The notes below the pieces were generated by a model. It was given only the letters and a program-made list of their open reading frames with translations, was not told where the DNA came from and ran no database searches. 24,899 bases of DNA from the NCBI GenBank assembly GCA_003133205.1, contig PKWK01000328.1, positions 1-24,899 on the forward strand, given 5' to 3'. This DNA comes from Granulicella sp. Its GTDB lineage: Bacteria > Acidobacteriota > Terriglobia > Terriglobales > Acidobacteriaceae. The position numbers and the translations under genes were made by a program. The stretch's first letter is position 1. Every line of letters starts with the position of its first letter. Below, one piece after another: positions 1-8,324 of the stretch.

Positions 1-227
1 GCCTCAGCAGGCGCAGCATGGAACCAGTTTGACACGGAAAGAAACGCGAAACTGGCTACACTTCTATCTGACTGATTGCGCGGCAGATCATAATTTTGGC
101 GAGGCACAATACGCAGTTCGGCGGTATTACGAGCGCTTTCAGCCCCACGAGCACGACCTTCGGAACGGTCAGTGCGCAGAACAACAATCCGCGTGGAGCA
201 CAATTGACTGCGCGAGTTGAGTTCTAA
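1..227 (+). pseudogene. C-terminal remnant of an Oar-like TonB-dependent receptor, frame-disrupted
   Basis: The frame ending at the TAA at 225-227 reads NTQFGGITSAF from 108, then TTFGTVSAQNNNPRGAQLTA, and ends RVEF. This lines up with the end of the intact receptor in this window (TFGEITGENTSGPRIAQ, ending KLSF): the FG, N, PR, AQ and terminal aromatic positions match, as expected for the last barrel strands of this family. Upstream the frame is closed by stops. Receptor-like pieces appear in other frames instead: NQFDTERNAKL in frame 1 (ends at a TGA at 73-75) and HNFGEAQ in frame 2 (from 89). The spacing between them is shorter than in intact receptors, so frameshifts plus a small deletion are inferred. 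The gene starts outside the window. The final 39 codons are convincing; the pseudogene call is less certain. Confidence 0.45.
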
Positions 228-235
228 ACAACCTA

Positions 236-279
236 AAACACGAAGGGCCTGCCTCATGCGAGGCAGGCCCTTCGTGTTT
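236..279. terminator. Strong bidirectional intrinsic terminator
   Basis: A perfect 20-bp inverted repeat (left arm 236-255, right arm 260-279) surrounds a 4-base loop at 256-259. The stem core is GC-rich (GGGCCTGCCTC). It is flanked by AAAA on the left and TTT on the right, so it can end transcription in both directions. It lies 8 bases after the TAA of the receptor tail at 227 and about 50 bases beyond the stop codon of the minus-strand dehydratase at 331. It therefore probably closes the TonB receptor-GH28-dehydratase operon and the left-hand gene. Confidence 0.85.
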
Positions 280-330
280 CGACCAACGACCCAGTGGCGA
301 AGCAACAACCTGCAGGTGCCTCTGCTGAGT

Positions 331-1416
331 TCAGATCGCTTCGCCCAAGTGTTGTTCGCGAAAAGAGAATCCCCATCCGGGCTGCTGGTTGGGATATCCG
401 TACCCATCGCGCATCACGATTGGGTGGGTGATGAGATCATCCACCCAGTCGAAGCTTTCGGCTCCGAAGGCGTTCGGCACGGTCATCAGCAGCGGAACGT
501 CGTACTCCTTGTAGTAGTGGGGAAGCACAGGAACGTGGTGCGCTGCCGCGAGGGCAGCCGAGTCGCGCCACGCTTCCACGGATCCTAGCCGCAGCAGATC
601 GGGTTGCCAGAGGTCCAGCGCATTGCGACCGATCAGTTCGCGCAAGGCGACTGTGTCGAACTCACGTTCCCCCATCGCCAGGGAGGCCCCCGCCCGTTGG
701 CGCAGGTGTTGGTAGCCGGCAAAATCGGTATGGAGCAGTGGCTCCTCAAACCAGGTGATGCGCAACGGGCGGACCGCATCGATCAGTCGCAGGGAGCCGG
801 AGAGGTCCATACCCTGGTTGGCGTCCATCATGATGTTGATGTGAGGACCGACGGCTTCGCGGACCCTGGTGAGCCGCTCGATGTCGTTCTGCAACTCGGG
901 AGAGCCGACCTTGATCTTTACTGCACGGAAGCCCCTCTTCACGTATGCGGTGACTTCCTCGAGTAACTCGGGGAGCGAGTATGATAGCCAGCCGCCGCTG
1001 CCATAGAGGGGAACACAATCATGGTATGCCCCGAACATCTTCCACACGGGCTGACCGACTGTTTTGCCCCAGGCATCCCACATTGCGACGTTGATGGAGC
1101 CACACGCCCACCGATGGATTCCGGCGTTCCCAAAGTATTCCGCCTCGCGATCATAGTGCTGTACGAACGCACCCGGACGGCTTGCATCCATACCCAGCGC
1201 GATCTGCCGTACATCGTTGAGTGCACCTGCAATCGCTTGCGGGCTGAAATGGAAGCTCAGCAGATACGCATCTCCGGCAATGCCGTTGGTGAGCGTAATT
1301 CGCGTAACGACGAAGCTGATCTCGCTGATCTGGTGGGTTGCGTCTGCGATGGGGATGGAGCGATTGGATTTTGCGCGGAAGAACTCGATCTTCGAGATGG
1401 ATGTTGGCTGTGACAT
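331..1416 (-). CDS. Enolase-superfamily (mandelate racemase subgroup) sugar-acid dehydratase-like protein
   Basis: This 361-residue protein has the mandelate racemase subgroup layout: N-terminal capping domain (about 1-135), then a TIM barrel. The K-x-K pair is K167/K169 in KIKVG. Candidate Mg2+ ligands are D198 (MDAN), E224 (WFEEP) and E250 (MGER). The Asp-His dyad is D273 (QPD) with H300 (LPHYY), and E320 sits in GAESFDW. All catalytic positions are present, so an active enzyme is expected that abstracts the alpha proton of a sugar acid, most often to dehydrate it to a 2-keto-3-deoxy acid. It is the last gene of the minus-strand operon, starting 37 bases after the GH28 stop, with an AAGG ribosome site just upstream. 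The substrate cannot be read from sequence; uronate-derived aldonates or L-fuconate fit the neighbourhood. Confidence 0.85.
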   Translation of the reverse strand: MSQPTSISKIEFFRAKSNRSIPIADATHQISEISFVVTRITLTNGIAGDAYLLSFHFSPQAIAGALNDVRQIALGMDASRPGAFVQHYDREAEYFGNAGIHRWACGSINVAMWDAWGKTVGQPVWKMFGAYHDCVPLYGSGGWLSYSLPELLEEVTAYVKRGFRAVKIKVGSPELQNDIERLTRVREAVGPHINIMMDANQGMDLSGSLRLIDAVRPLRITWFEEPLLHTDFAGYQHLRQRAGASLAMGEREFDTVALRELIGRNALDLWQPDLLRLGSVEAWRDSAALAAAHHVPVLPHYYKEYDVPLLMTVPNAFGAESFDWVDDLITHPIVMRDGYGYPNQQPGWGFSFREQHLGEAI

Positions 1417-1453
1417 TCTGGCCTTACTTTCTGCAGTGGTGCTTGATCCAGGG

Positions 1454-2938
1454 CTACTGGGTCAGCACGTCAATCTTACCCGTTGTCTGGCGCATATCTT
1501 CTTCGGCCAGGGCTTGGCCATCGTGGGCGTTGACTCGAACGTCGCGGAGTTGCCACCGATCGGTGTGCTGGATGCTGCCGGCATGTTCCGCGCTGAGATC
1601 GATGTGGTTCAGTGTGAACTGTTCCATGGGCGCGTCCTGTGCGGCATTCGCCTCGATTGCGGTCTTCGCGCCATCGGCGTGAATGTTGGAAAGCCTGATA
1701 TCGCGGAAGTGGGGCACGCCTCGCTCCGGCGACACCGGGGCAGCCAGGGTGTGCCAATAGTCCGGAACATGTGTCAATCCGTGCGGAAGATTCTGCTCGA
1801 TGCCCTGAGGTATATGCGGTGTGCTGAATGCCGGGAAATAGTTCAGATCGATCTTGATCGCCGTGTGAACGCCATGCATGGTGATGTCTGTCATCTGCAC
1901 GTCGTCGGTCCAGCCGCCGCGCGTGTGGGTGGACTTCAGGTAGATGCCGTATCGAACGCCCGCCAACATGGTGATGCCGCTGATGCGAATGTTGCGAAAG
2001 CCTCCTGCGGTGTCGCTACCGATGGCGATACCTGAGATGCCCTCACGAATGATGGAGTCGCGGATCACGACATCGGTGGTGGGCCGGTTGACGCGCAGGC
2101 CGTCCGCATTCATTCCCGCCTTCAGGCAGATTCCGTCGTCGTTGTTCTCAATGTCCACCTTTTCGACGAGGATGTGGCTGGAGGAGTCGATGTCCACTCC
2201 GTCAGTGCTGGGACCTTTGCCCTGCACGGCATCGTTGTCGCGGATAGTAACGCCAGATACCGTGACGTCGCTGGAATAGCAGACGTGGACGGTCCAGAAG
2301 GCAGATCGACGCAGGAGGAGGCCGCCTCCTACCTTGATGGAGTTCGACTTGTAGATTCGAATCAGCTCGGGGCGCTGTACGTCGTAGTCAACGGCCCAGC
2401 GCAAGCCCCGGGCTTCGTAAGCGGGCACGCGAGTCCAAAACGCATCCCACCACGGCTTGCCATCGCCGTCGATTGTTCCTTTGCCCTCGATAGAGACATC
2501 CTTCTGCGTGTCGACGTTGAGCAGCGCTGCCGGCCACTTCATCTCGACTCCGGCTGCGCGGGTAAGGATAAGTGGATAAGCCTCTGGGGCATTGGTGCCG
2601 CGCAGGATAACGCCTGCGCCCAACACGACGTGGGTATGGGACTTGAGGAACAACGCACCTGTGACGTAAACGCCGGGTTCGAAGTCGACTATGCCGCCGC
2701 CAGCCGAAGCAGCGGCATCGAAGGCCTTCTGTATGGAGACGGTGGTGATGGTCTTGCCGTCTCCAACGGCACCGTAAACGCCCACGTGAAAGACGCGTTC
2801 CCCCTTGGCTTGATGCGGTGCAGCGAAGCATGCCGCGCCGACAAACATCCAGTTGAGGCTCAGTCGGACCAGCATGCCGCCGCGACGATCCAATGCCGTT
2901 TCCCTTTCAGACAGGGTCCATGGGAAAGAAGCCCGCAT
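1454..2938 (-). CDS. Glycoside hydrolase family 28 (polygalacturonase-like), exported
   Basis: The protein is 494 residues from the first ATG. Met22 (ATG at 2875) begins a cleaner signal peptide (MLVRLSLNWMFVGAACFAA), so the true start may be there; neither start has a clear ribosome site. The N-terminus (about 48-115: VYGAVGDGKT, GGGIVDFEPGVY) is typical of pectin-degrading right-handed beta-helix proteins. GH28 motifs follow in order: STDGVDID (244-251, usually NTDG), NNDDGICLKAG (265-275, with the paired Asp), GISGIAIGSD (300-309, usually GHG-x-x-IGS) and RYGIYLKS (329-336, usually RIK). The Asp residues are kept but the His of GHG is replaced. It probably cleaves a galacturonan or related pectin backbone outside the cytoplasm. 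It follows the TonB receptor by 19 bases, consistent with co-expression of import and degradation. Confidence 0.85.
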   Translation of the reverse strand: MRASFPWTLSERETALDRRGGMLVRLSLNWMFVGAACFAAPHQAKGERVFHVGVYGAVGDGKTITTVSIQKAFDAAASAGGGIVDFEPGVYVTGALFLKSHTHVVLGAGVILRGTNAPEAYPLILTRAAGVEMKWPAALLNVDTQKDVSIEGKGTIDGDGKPWWDAFWTRVPAYEARGLRWAVDYDVQRPELIRIYKSNSIKVGGGLLLRRSAFWTVHVCYSSDVTVSGVTIRDNDAVQGKGPSTDGVDIDSSSHILVEKVDIENNDDGICLKAGMNADGLRVNRPTTDVVIRDSIIREGISGIAIGSDTAGGFRNIRISGITMLAGVRYGIYLKSTHTRGGWTDDVQMTDITMHGVHTAIKIDLNYFPAFSTPHIPQGIEQNLPHGLTHVPDYWHTLAAPVSPERGVPHFRDIRLSNIHADGAKTAIEANAAQDAPMEQFTLNHIDLSAEHAGSIQHTDRWQLRDVRVNAHDGQALAEEDMRQTTGKIDVLTQ

Positions 2939-2957
2939 GGACCCCGCCAGGTAATGC

Positions 2958-5900
2958 CTAGAAGGATAGCTTCAAGGAAAATTGTGCAATGCGCGGTCCG
3001 GATGTGTTCTCTCCCGTAATCTCACCGAAGGTGGCCGAAGATACGGAGGTGGCTGGATCGCTAAGAATGGTGTGATTGAGCAGATCGAAGTACTCTGCCC
3101 GGAAGTCCAGGTTCATCTCGCGATAGAGCGGAAAGCTGCGGATGACCGCGGCGTCCCAGTCTGTGTAGCCCGGCCCGCGGATGAAGCCCTTGGTCACATT
3201 GCCAAAGCCGGTGCCGGTGTTGGGCCCTGCATTCACGGGCAAGCTGAAGTCTGCCGGCGTGAGCCAGTTGACGCATGGCTTGCCCGCCGGGCAGTTTCCT
3301 TTACCGCTCGCGTTGGAGTAGATCGGTGCCGTGCCGGAGAGCTGTGCGCGGTCCTGGTTGAGCCCGGTGAGCGATACATCCTTGCCTGCCGTGGCAGTCA
3401 GGGAATCTCCAGAGCGGTGTTGAATGATACCGGTGGTGCGCCATCCGTTCACGATGGAACGGAGGACTGATTCGCCGTGGCCCAGCCGGGGCAGTTGGTA
3501 CACATACGAGAGGCTGAGAGCGTTGGGGTGGTCGAAGTCCGAAGGGCCGCGATCCAGCGCCTTATAGTCGCTCGGATACCAGGAAGAGGCGCCTGCGGGA
3601 TAGGTGGGATACACATACGATTCACCTGGATTGAGATCCTCAGTGTTGGAGACACCTAGTTGATAGGGCAGATCGTCCAGCGCCTTGGACCAGGTGTAGT
3701 TCACCAGCAGAGAGAAGCCGTTAGAGAAGCGCTTCTCCAGCGTTGCCTGGAGTGAGTTATAGTTTCCGCTTCCACTCATGCTTGCTTCGACGATCTGGGT
3801 GTAGTTAGCCTGGCATCCGGCGGCCGTCGTGCAGGGCCCTACGCGTGGAGCCGTGTTGTAAGGCCGCCGCTGGTCGGGACTAAGGCCGCTGCCATTGTTG
3901 ACAGAAGGGTTGATCTCGAGGCTGACGAACTGATGGCGCGAGATGGAGCCCACGTACGCCAACCGCATTGCCATTTGCGAAGTCAGTTGCTGCTCCAGTG
4001 TGAGGTTGTATGAGTCGGTGACCGGGATGCGGAAGTTGCCTGAGGGGTCGTACTCATTCAGTTGCAGCGGCCGCGGGAAGACGTAATTGGCTGGCAGCGG
4101 AAGCGAGTATGGGAAGGGATTGGGAACGCTGCCAGTGGCGCAGCCTGTGCAATAGGGATTACTGAACGGGCCTCGCGGGCTAGTCAGATTAACGGTCACA
4201 GTGAAGGGAGGCTGCGAGCCCTGGCTCTGATTGAAGAAACCGGGAAGGCGGTCCTGATAGAAGATGCCGCCGCCGCCTCGGAGCACCGTCTTGCCGTCGC
4301 CGAAGATGTCGAAGGCGAAGCCGATGCGCGGCATGAACTGCTTGTACTGGTTATAGACGCCTTGCGGAGCGATTCCGGAATCGCCGTAGATCAGCATTCC
4401 CGCGGGAAGAGTGCTTGCGGCTTTCGAGATGATTCCAGCCGCGTAGTTGTCGGGGCTGAACACCACGGTCTGATTGAATTTGTTGCTCCAGGGCGAGAAC
4501 ATCTCCCAGCGCAGGCCGTAATCGAGGGTCAGGCGCCGCGTGATCTTCCAGGTGTCTTCTGCGTAGAGGCCAGGAAAGTGATTGCGATCCGCTAGAAACT
4601 CCGCGGTGCCCTGGGTGAACGAATTCATGTAACCAATCTGGTAGCTAGCCAGCGCATGATTGGTATCGGTGGGGTTGAAGCTGAAGCGGCCGTTGGTATT
4701 GCCAACATTGGTCAGGTCGTACTTGCTCAACTCAATGTGACCGCCAAAGCCGAAGTTATGGTTGCCCTTCACCCAGTGCACGTCGTCATTGAACGTGTAG
4801 TTATTGCGCGCAAAGTCCGCAAAGGGAGAGCCGGCGACACTGAAAAAGCCGGGGACGGAGATCTGGTTGAGCAGGTTGTTCTGCGGCGGTTGCCAAATCT
4901 GCACTCCGTACGCCGTCACGTCCGGCGAGCCCGGAGGGCCACCCCGAAGCGACACCTCACGCTGGTAGTTCACGATGAGGTTGTTCAGCAGGCTGTTCGA
5001 GAAGGTGTGTGTTTCAGATATCAGCGCGTTCTGGTAGCGGATGTTGGAGAAGGAGGCATAGGTCAGCAGATTACTCGGATTGTAGGTGCCAGCCTGGCTG
5101 AATCCATTTTGGTAGTAGTGTCCGAACAGATGATCGCGGTCGCCGAAGTTATGATCGACGCGCCCGAAGTACTCGTTGTAAGACTGGATCGTCGGTTTGG
5201 TAAAGGTTACAAATCCGCCAGTGGTTGTGGTGCCCTGAGACGGAACCGGGATGTGTGATTCCACCGCGAGCGATGCCGGATCCATCCGGCTGACAGGAAT
5301 GTGATTGTACGGAAAAGGTGTTCTTCCGTTGATCGGATCGAGGATCTGTTGCGAAGCGGTATTGCAGATACCGGCGGAGTTGAAACCCGATGTGCAGACC
5401 GAGCCGAAATCGCCGTAACTCTTGTAGCCGGGCAGTGTGGGGTCGAGGGCCTCCTCCGCCAGCGTTGGAACTGTGGCGCTTGATCCCTGCGCCAGTTGAT
5501 GCGCAATTGTCTTCTGATAGCCGAAGAAAAACTGTGTGCTGTGTCCCCTGGATAGATGAGGAATGATGAGCGGGCCGCCAATGGTGCCGCCAAACTGATG
5601 TCGGTGGAGATTGTCCGGCGTAGTGCCGAAGTAGCTGCGAGCGTTGAAGAATCCGTTGCGGACAAACTCGAGCGCCGAGCCGTGGAACTTCAGTGATCCG
5701 GAACGGGTGACGATATTTACCACGGCGCCTGCGCTCTGTCCGTACTGCGCGTTGTAGTTGCTGGTCTGGACGCTGAACTCCTGCAGTGCGTCGGGGAATG
5801 GGAACGGCGCATTCACGTTCGTCATCTCGTCCACGTTATTCCCGCCGTTCAGCAGGTAGTTGGACTGGTTGACCTGCGCACCATTTGCAGTCACGCTTAC

Positions 5901-6479
5901 GGCTGCCGGGAAGGTCTTGGTGGAGCCCTCATCCATGCCGTTACTGGGTCCTGCAACCACGCCGGCGACCAGAGTCATGAGAGCCGCGGCGTTTCTGCCA
6001 TTCAGGGGCAGGTCTACGACTCTCTGCTGATCCACGACCTGCGAAAGTGTGCCGGATGTCGTATCCACCTGTGGGATATCGGAGGTGACGACAACAGTCT
6101 CGCTGGCCGCGCCCACCTGCAAATGGACGTTGACGGTGGCAGACTGATTGGCTTGCAGGACCAGGTTCGACTGCGTGTACTTCTGGAAGCCTGTGGCGGT
6201 CACGGTGATCGAGTAGTCGGTGGGCAGCAGCGTGGGGAAGGTGAACGCACCCTCGCCGTTGGTGTTGACCGTAGTCTCTGTTCCGGTTTGAGTCGCTTTC
6301 GCTACGACTGTTGCCGAGGATACAGCGGCGCCGGAGGGGTCGGTGACGGTTCCGACGATACTGCCATATCCCTGAGCATGGGCTGTGCTGGTCGATGCGA
6401 GAAAGGCAATCAGGACGGCCGCGAAGGCAAGGAGAGCTGTAAATCCTGATTTTCTAGCGGAGAGGCTATAGATATTCAT
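2958..6479 (-). CDS. TonB-dependent receptor, Oar-like, with carboxypeptidase-regulatory-like domain
   Basis: This outer-membrane receptor has 1,173 residues from the chosen ATG at 6479. An ATG five codons upstream (6494) also exists, but a GGAG nine bases before 6479 favours the shorter start. Residues 1-36 are a signal peptide ending AHA-Q. Residues about 38-125 form the carboxypeptidase-regulatory-like beta domain (GSIVGTVTDPSGAAVSSATV). A plug with LPLNGRNAAALMTLVAGV follows, then a long beta-barrel ending FSLKLSF with a terminal aromatic. It probably takes up oligosaccharides in a TonB-dependent way. It heads an operon with the GH28 hydrolase and an enolase-superfamily dehydratase, a bind-cut-catabolise set. 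The ligand is not determined; pectin fragments are the simplest guess from the GH28 gene. Confidence 0.92.
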   Translation of the reverse strand: MNIYSLSARKSGFTALLAFAAVLIAFLASTSTAHAQGYGSIVGTVTDPSGAAVSSATVVAKATQTGTETTVNTNGEGAFTFPTLLPTDYSITVTATGFQKYTQSNLVLQANQSATVNVHLQVGAASETVVVTSDIPQVDTTSGTLSQVVDQQRVVDLPLNGRNAAALMTLVAGVVAGPSNGMDEGSTKTFPAAVSVTANGAQVNQSNYLLNGGNNVDEMTNVNAPFPFPDALQEFSVQTSNYNAQYGQSAGAVVNIVTRSGSLKFHGSALEFVRNGFFNARSYFGTTPDNLHRHQFGGTIGGPLIIPHLSRGHSTQFFFGYQKTIAHQLAQGSSATVPTLAEEALDPTLPGYKSYGDFGSVCTSGFNSAGICNTASQQILDPINGRTPFPYNHIPVSRMDPASLAVESHIPVPSQGTTTTGGFVTFTKPTIQSYNEYFGRVDHNFGDRDHLFGHYYQNGFSQAGTYNPSNLLTYASFSNIRYQNALISETHTFSNSLLNNLIVNYQREVSLRGGPPGSPDVTAYGVQIWQPPQNNLLNQISVPGFFSVAGSPFADFARNNYTFNDDVHWVKGNHNFGFGGHIELSKYDLTNVGNTNGRFSFNPTDTNHALASYQIGYMNSFTQGTAEFLADRNHFPGLYAEDTWKITRRLTLDYGLRWEMFSPWSNKFNQTVVFSPDNYAAGIISKAASTLPAGMLIYGDSGIAPQGVYNQYKQFMPRIGFAFDIFGDGKTVLRGGGGIFYQDRLPGFFNQSQGSQPPFTVTVNLTSPRGPFSNPYCTGCATGSVPNPFPYSLPLPANYVFPRPLQLNEYDPSGNFRIPVTDSYNLTLEQQLTSQMAMRLAYVGSISRHQFVSLEINPSVNNGSGLSPDQRRPYNTAPRVGPCTTAAGCQANYTQIVEASMSGSGNYNSLQATLEKRFSNGFSLLVNYTWSKALDDLPYQLGVSNTEDLNPGESYVYPTYPAGASSWYPSDYKALDRGPSDFDHPNALSLSYVYQLPRLGHGESVLRSIVNGWRTTGIIQHRSGDSLTATAGKDVSLTGLNQDRAQLSGTAPIYSNASGKGNCPAGKPCVNWLTPADFSLPVNAGPNTGTGFGNVTKGFIRGPGYTDWDAAVIRSFPLYREMNLDFRAEYFDLLNHTILSDPATSVSSATFGEITGENTSGPRIAQFSLKLSF

Positions 6480-6775
6480 TGCCGATAACTCCATACTGTT
6501 GTGGTTCTTGCCGGACTCGTAGAGGCGGTGAAAGCTGCTGCCAAGGCTTAGTCTCGACGGGATAAGACTCTAAACAGACGAAGCAAGATTAATCCAATAG
6601 GTTATGTCAACCACATCCATCGATGTAGTCGATGAACTGCGCGTGGCCTGATGGAATCAGACATTCAAACACGGCTCGCGAGTTCTCAATCAACTTCTTC
6701 GATAAAACGAATGGAGATTTATGGCTCGGAAGCTGTTACATTGCCCATCGAGAACAATCCGCAGGAGCAACCGAT
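6480..6775. promoter_or_regulatory. Divergent intergenic region (TonB operon / cupin operon)
   Basis: This 296-base gap separates two divergent operons. On the minus strand a perfect TTGACA (-35-like) lies at 6605-6610 reading toward the receptor, but no good -10 follows at standard spacing. Directly beside it, at 6613-6626, is an interrupted inverted repeat ACATC-N4-GATGT that could be an operator. An in-frame upstream extension of the cupin reaches 6632, but the ribosome site at 6776 makes that unlikely to be coding. Confidence 0.35.
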
Positions 6776-7204
6776 ATGTACGTAAAGCAGTTCAGTGAGG
6801 GTGACCCGTTTCGTTGCGCGGGCAACGAGTTCGTCATGCTGTTACCGCGCGATGAGACACGCGCGTGTGAAATGGTGCTTCAGATGGTCCGTCCGGGAGC
6901 GACCACGCCCTCGAACAGCCACGAGTCATTCATGCAGGTCTACTTGATCTGGAGCGGTGCGGCGGAGATTTTTATCGGATCAGAGTCCAGGCGGGTCACG
7001 GCGCCAGCAGTTGCCTTCATTCCGCCGCGCACGGAACACTGGGTCACGAACCTCTCGGAGGATCGCGAGCTGCATTACCTGTACATGAGCGTGTGGCCGG
7101 AAGGGATTCCTGCAGAGGAGTTCGACGGCGGCTGGAAACACGTTTACTCGAAGATCATCGACACCTACGCCAGTCGCGGGTATCCAGCCGAATTGAAGCA
7201 GTAG
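6776..7204 (+). CDS. Small single-domain cupin, KdgF-like metal-site spacing
   Basis: The product has 142 residues from the ATG at 6776, which follows an AGGAG ribosome site by 8 bases; the frame stays open upstream to 6632. It is a single cupin barrel: motif 1 around SNSHESFMQVYLIWSGAAEI (46-65) and motif 2 around PAVAFIPPRTEHW (77-89). H49, Q54 and H88 have the spacing of metal ligands in KdgF-type cupins, which linearise 4,5-unsaturated uronates from pectin or alginate. However, the first His of the usual H-x-H pair is Asn47. There is no signal peptide, so it is cytoplasmic. It lies 13 bases before an enolase-superfamily gene and is probably co-transcribed. A role in handling a keto or unsaturated sugar acid is inferred; a sugar-sensing or isomerase cupin is also possible. 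Confidence 0.75.
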   Translation: MYVKQFSEGDPFRCAGNEFVMLLPRDETRACEMVLQMVRPGATTPSNSHESFMQVYLIWSGAAEIFIGSESRRVTAPAVAFIPPRTEHWVTNLSEDRELHYLYMSVWPEGIPAEEFDGGWKHVYSKIIDTYASRGYPAELKQ

Positions 7205-7217
7205 ACCTGGTGAAAGC

Positions 7218-8324
7218 ATGCGAATCACGGACGTAGCGATCAGCGTTATCTCGAATCCTCACTCGGAGATGGTTACGGCCGGAGTGAAGGGTGGCAAAGC
7301 GGCGCACGACGTCGTCTTCCTGCAGATCAAGACGGATGAAGGCCTGGAGGGTCATTCCTTCGCGTGGGGAGGGCGTAGCGGGCAGGCTACCGCGCACCTG
7401 ATTGCGAGCATCATCCGGCCGCTGCTGATCGGGCAGGACCCGCTCGACCGCGAGCTGCTTTGGCAGCAGGTCCGGCGCATGGATCGCTGGTGGGGATTTC
7501 TTCCCATCTACGCCCATGGCCCGATCGATGTCGCACTGTGGGATCTGGGCGCCAAGGCTGCAGGCCTGCCGCTGTATCGCTTGCTGGGTGCGTACCGTAC
7601 CAAGCTGCCTGCGTATGCGAGCTCGCTGATCCTGCCTACGGTCGAGGCCTTTGTCCAGCAGGCCATGCAGTATCGAGAGATGGGCTACACTGCCTACAAG
7701 ATTCATCCGTGGGGCGATCCGAAGCGCGATATCGAAGCGTGCCGGGCACTGCGTTCGGAGCTAGGCGACGGCTATGTGCTGATGTCAGATCCTGTCGCGG
7801 GGTACAACCAGCAGCAGGCGCTCAGGATCGGTCGCGAGCTGGAGAAGCTCGATTATTACTGGCTGGAAGAGCCTCTCTCCGACTACGACATCTACGGCTA
7901 CCAGGAGTTGTGCCGCGCGCTGGAGATTCCTATCGCCGGTGTCGAGTCAACGCCTGGCGGGCTCTTCGGCACAACGCAGTACCTAACGCAACGTGCCGTG
8001 GATATTGTTCGCAGTGATGTTTCGTGGAAGGGTGGAGTGACCGGGCTGATGAAGACGGCGGCGCTGTGCGAGGCGTTCGGAGTCAACTGCGAGATTCATA
8101 CCACTACCAACGCCTTACTAGACATTGCGAATCTGCACGTGAGCTGCGCGATCCGTAACTGCGAGTACTTCGAGATTCTTATCCCGCAGGAGCCCTTCTG
8201 CTTTGGAGTGAAAAATCCTATTCGGATCGACGCGGAGGGCTATGTTCATGTTCCGGATGGGATTGGACTGGGAGCGGAGATCGATTTCGATCTACTGGAC
8301 AATCATCTGATCTGCCGGATTTAG
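7218..8324 (+). CDS. Enolase-superfamily (mandelate racemase/muconate lactonizing type) protein with K-x-H motif
   Basis: This 368-residue member shares the capping domain plus barrel layout of the dehydratase at 331-1416 but is clearly divergent. On the second barrel strand it has K161-I-H163 (YKIHPWGD) instead of K-x-K. Candidate metal ligands are D191 (MSDP), E217 (WLEEP) and E243 (GVES); the Asp-His dyad is D267 (VRSD) with H294 (CEIH). It should still enolise a carboxylate substrate, probably as an acid-sugar dehydratase or epimerase. Its start lies 13 bases after the cupin stop, with a GGTGA-type ribosome site. Its TAG stop interlocks with the stop codon of the convergent LysR gene (8321-8324), so no terminator lies between them. 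The substrate is unknown. Confidence 0.83.
   Translation: MRITDVAISVISNPHSEMVTAGVKGGKAAHDVVFLQIKTDEGLEGHSFAWGGRSGQATAHLIASIIRPLLIGQDPLDRELLWQQVRRMDRWWGFLPIYAHGPIDVALWDLGAKAAGLPLYRLLGAYRTKLPAYASSLILPTVEAFVQQAMQYREMGYTAYKIHPWGDPKRDIEACRALRSELGDGYVLMSDPVAGYNQQQALRIGRELEKLDYYWLEEPLSDYDIYGYQELCRALEIPIAGVESTPGGLFGTTQYLTQRAVDIVRSDVSWKGGVTGLMKTAALCEAFGVNCEIHTTTNALLDIANLHVSCAIRNCEYFEILIPQEPFCFGVKNPIRIDAEGYVHVPDGIGLGAEIDFDLLDNHLICRI

Noticed and set aside
29..220. 63-codon plus-strand frame near the left edge
   Set aside because: It overlaps the receptor tail in another frame, and the tail frame has family similarity while this one has none.
2174..3019. 281-codon plus-strand frame over GH28 and the receptor end
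   Set aside because: Crosses two real minus-strand genes and has no recognisable domain.
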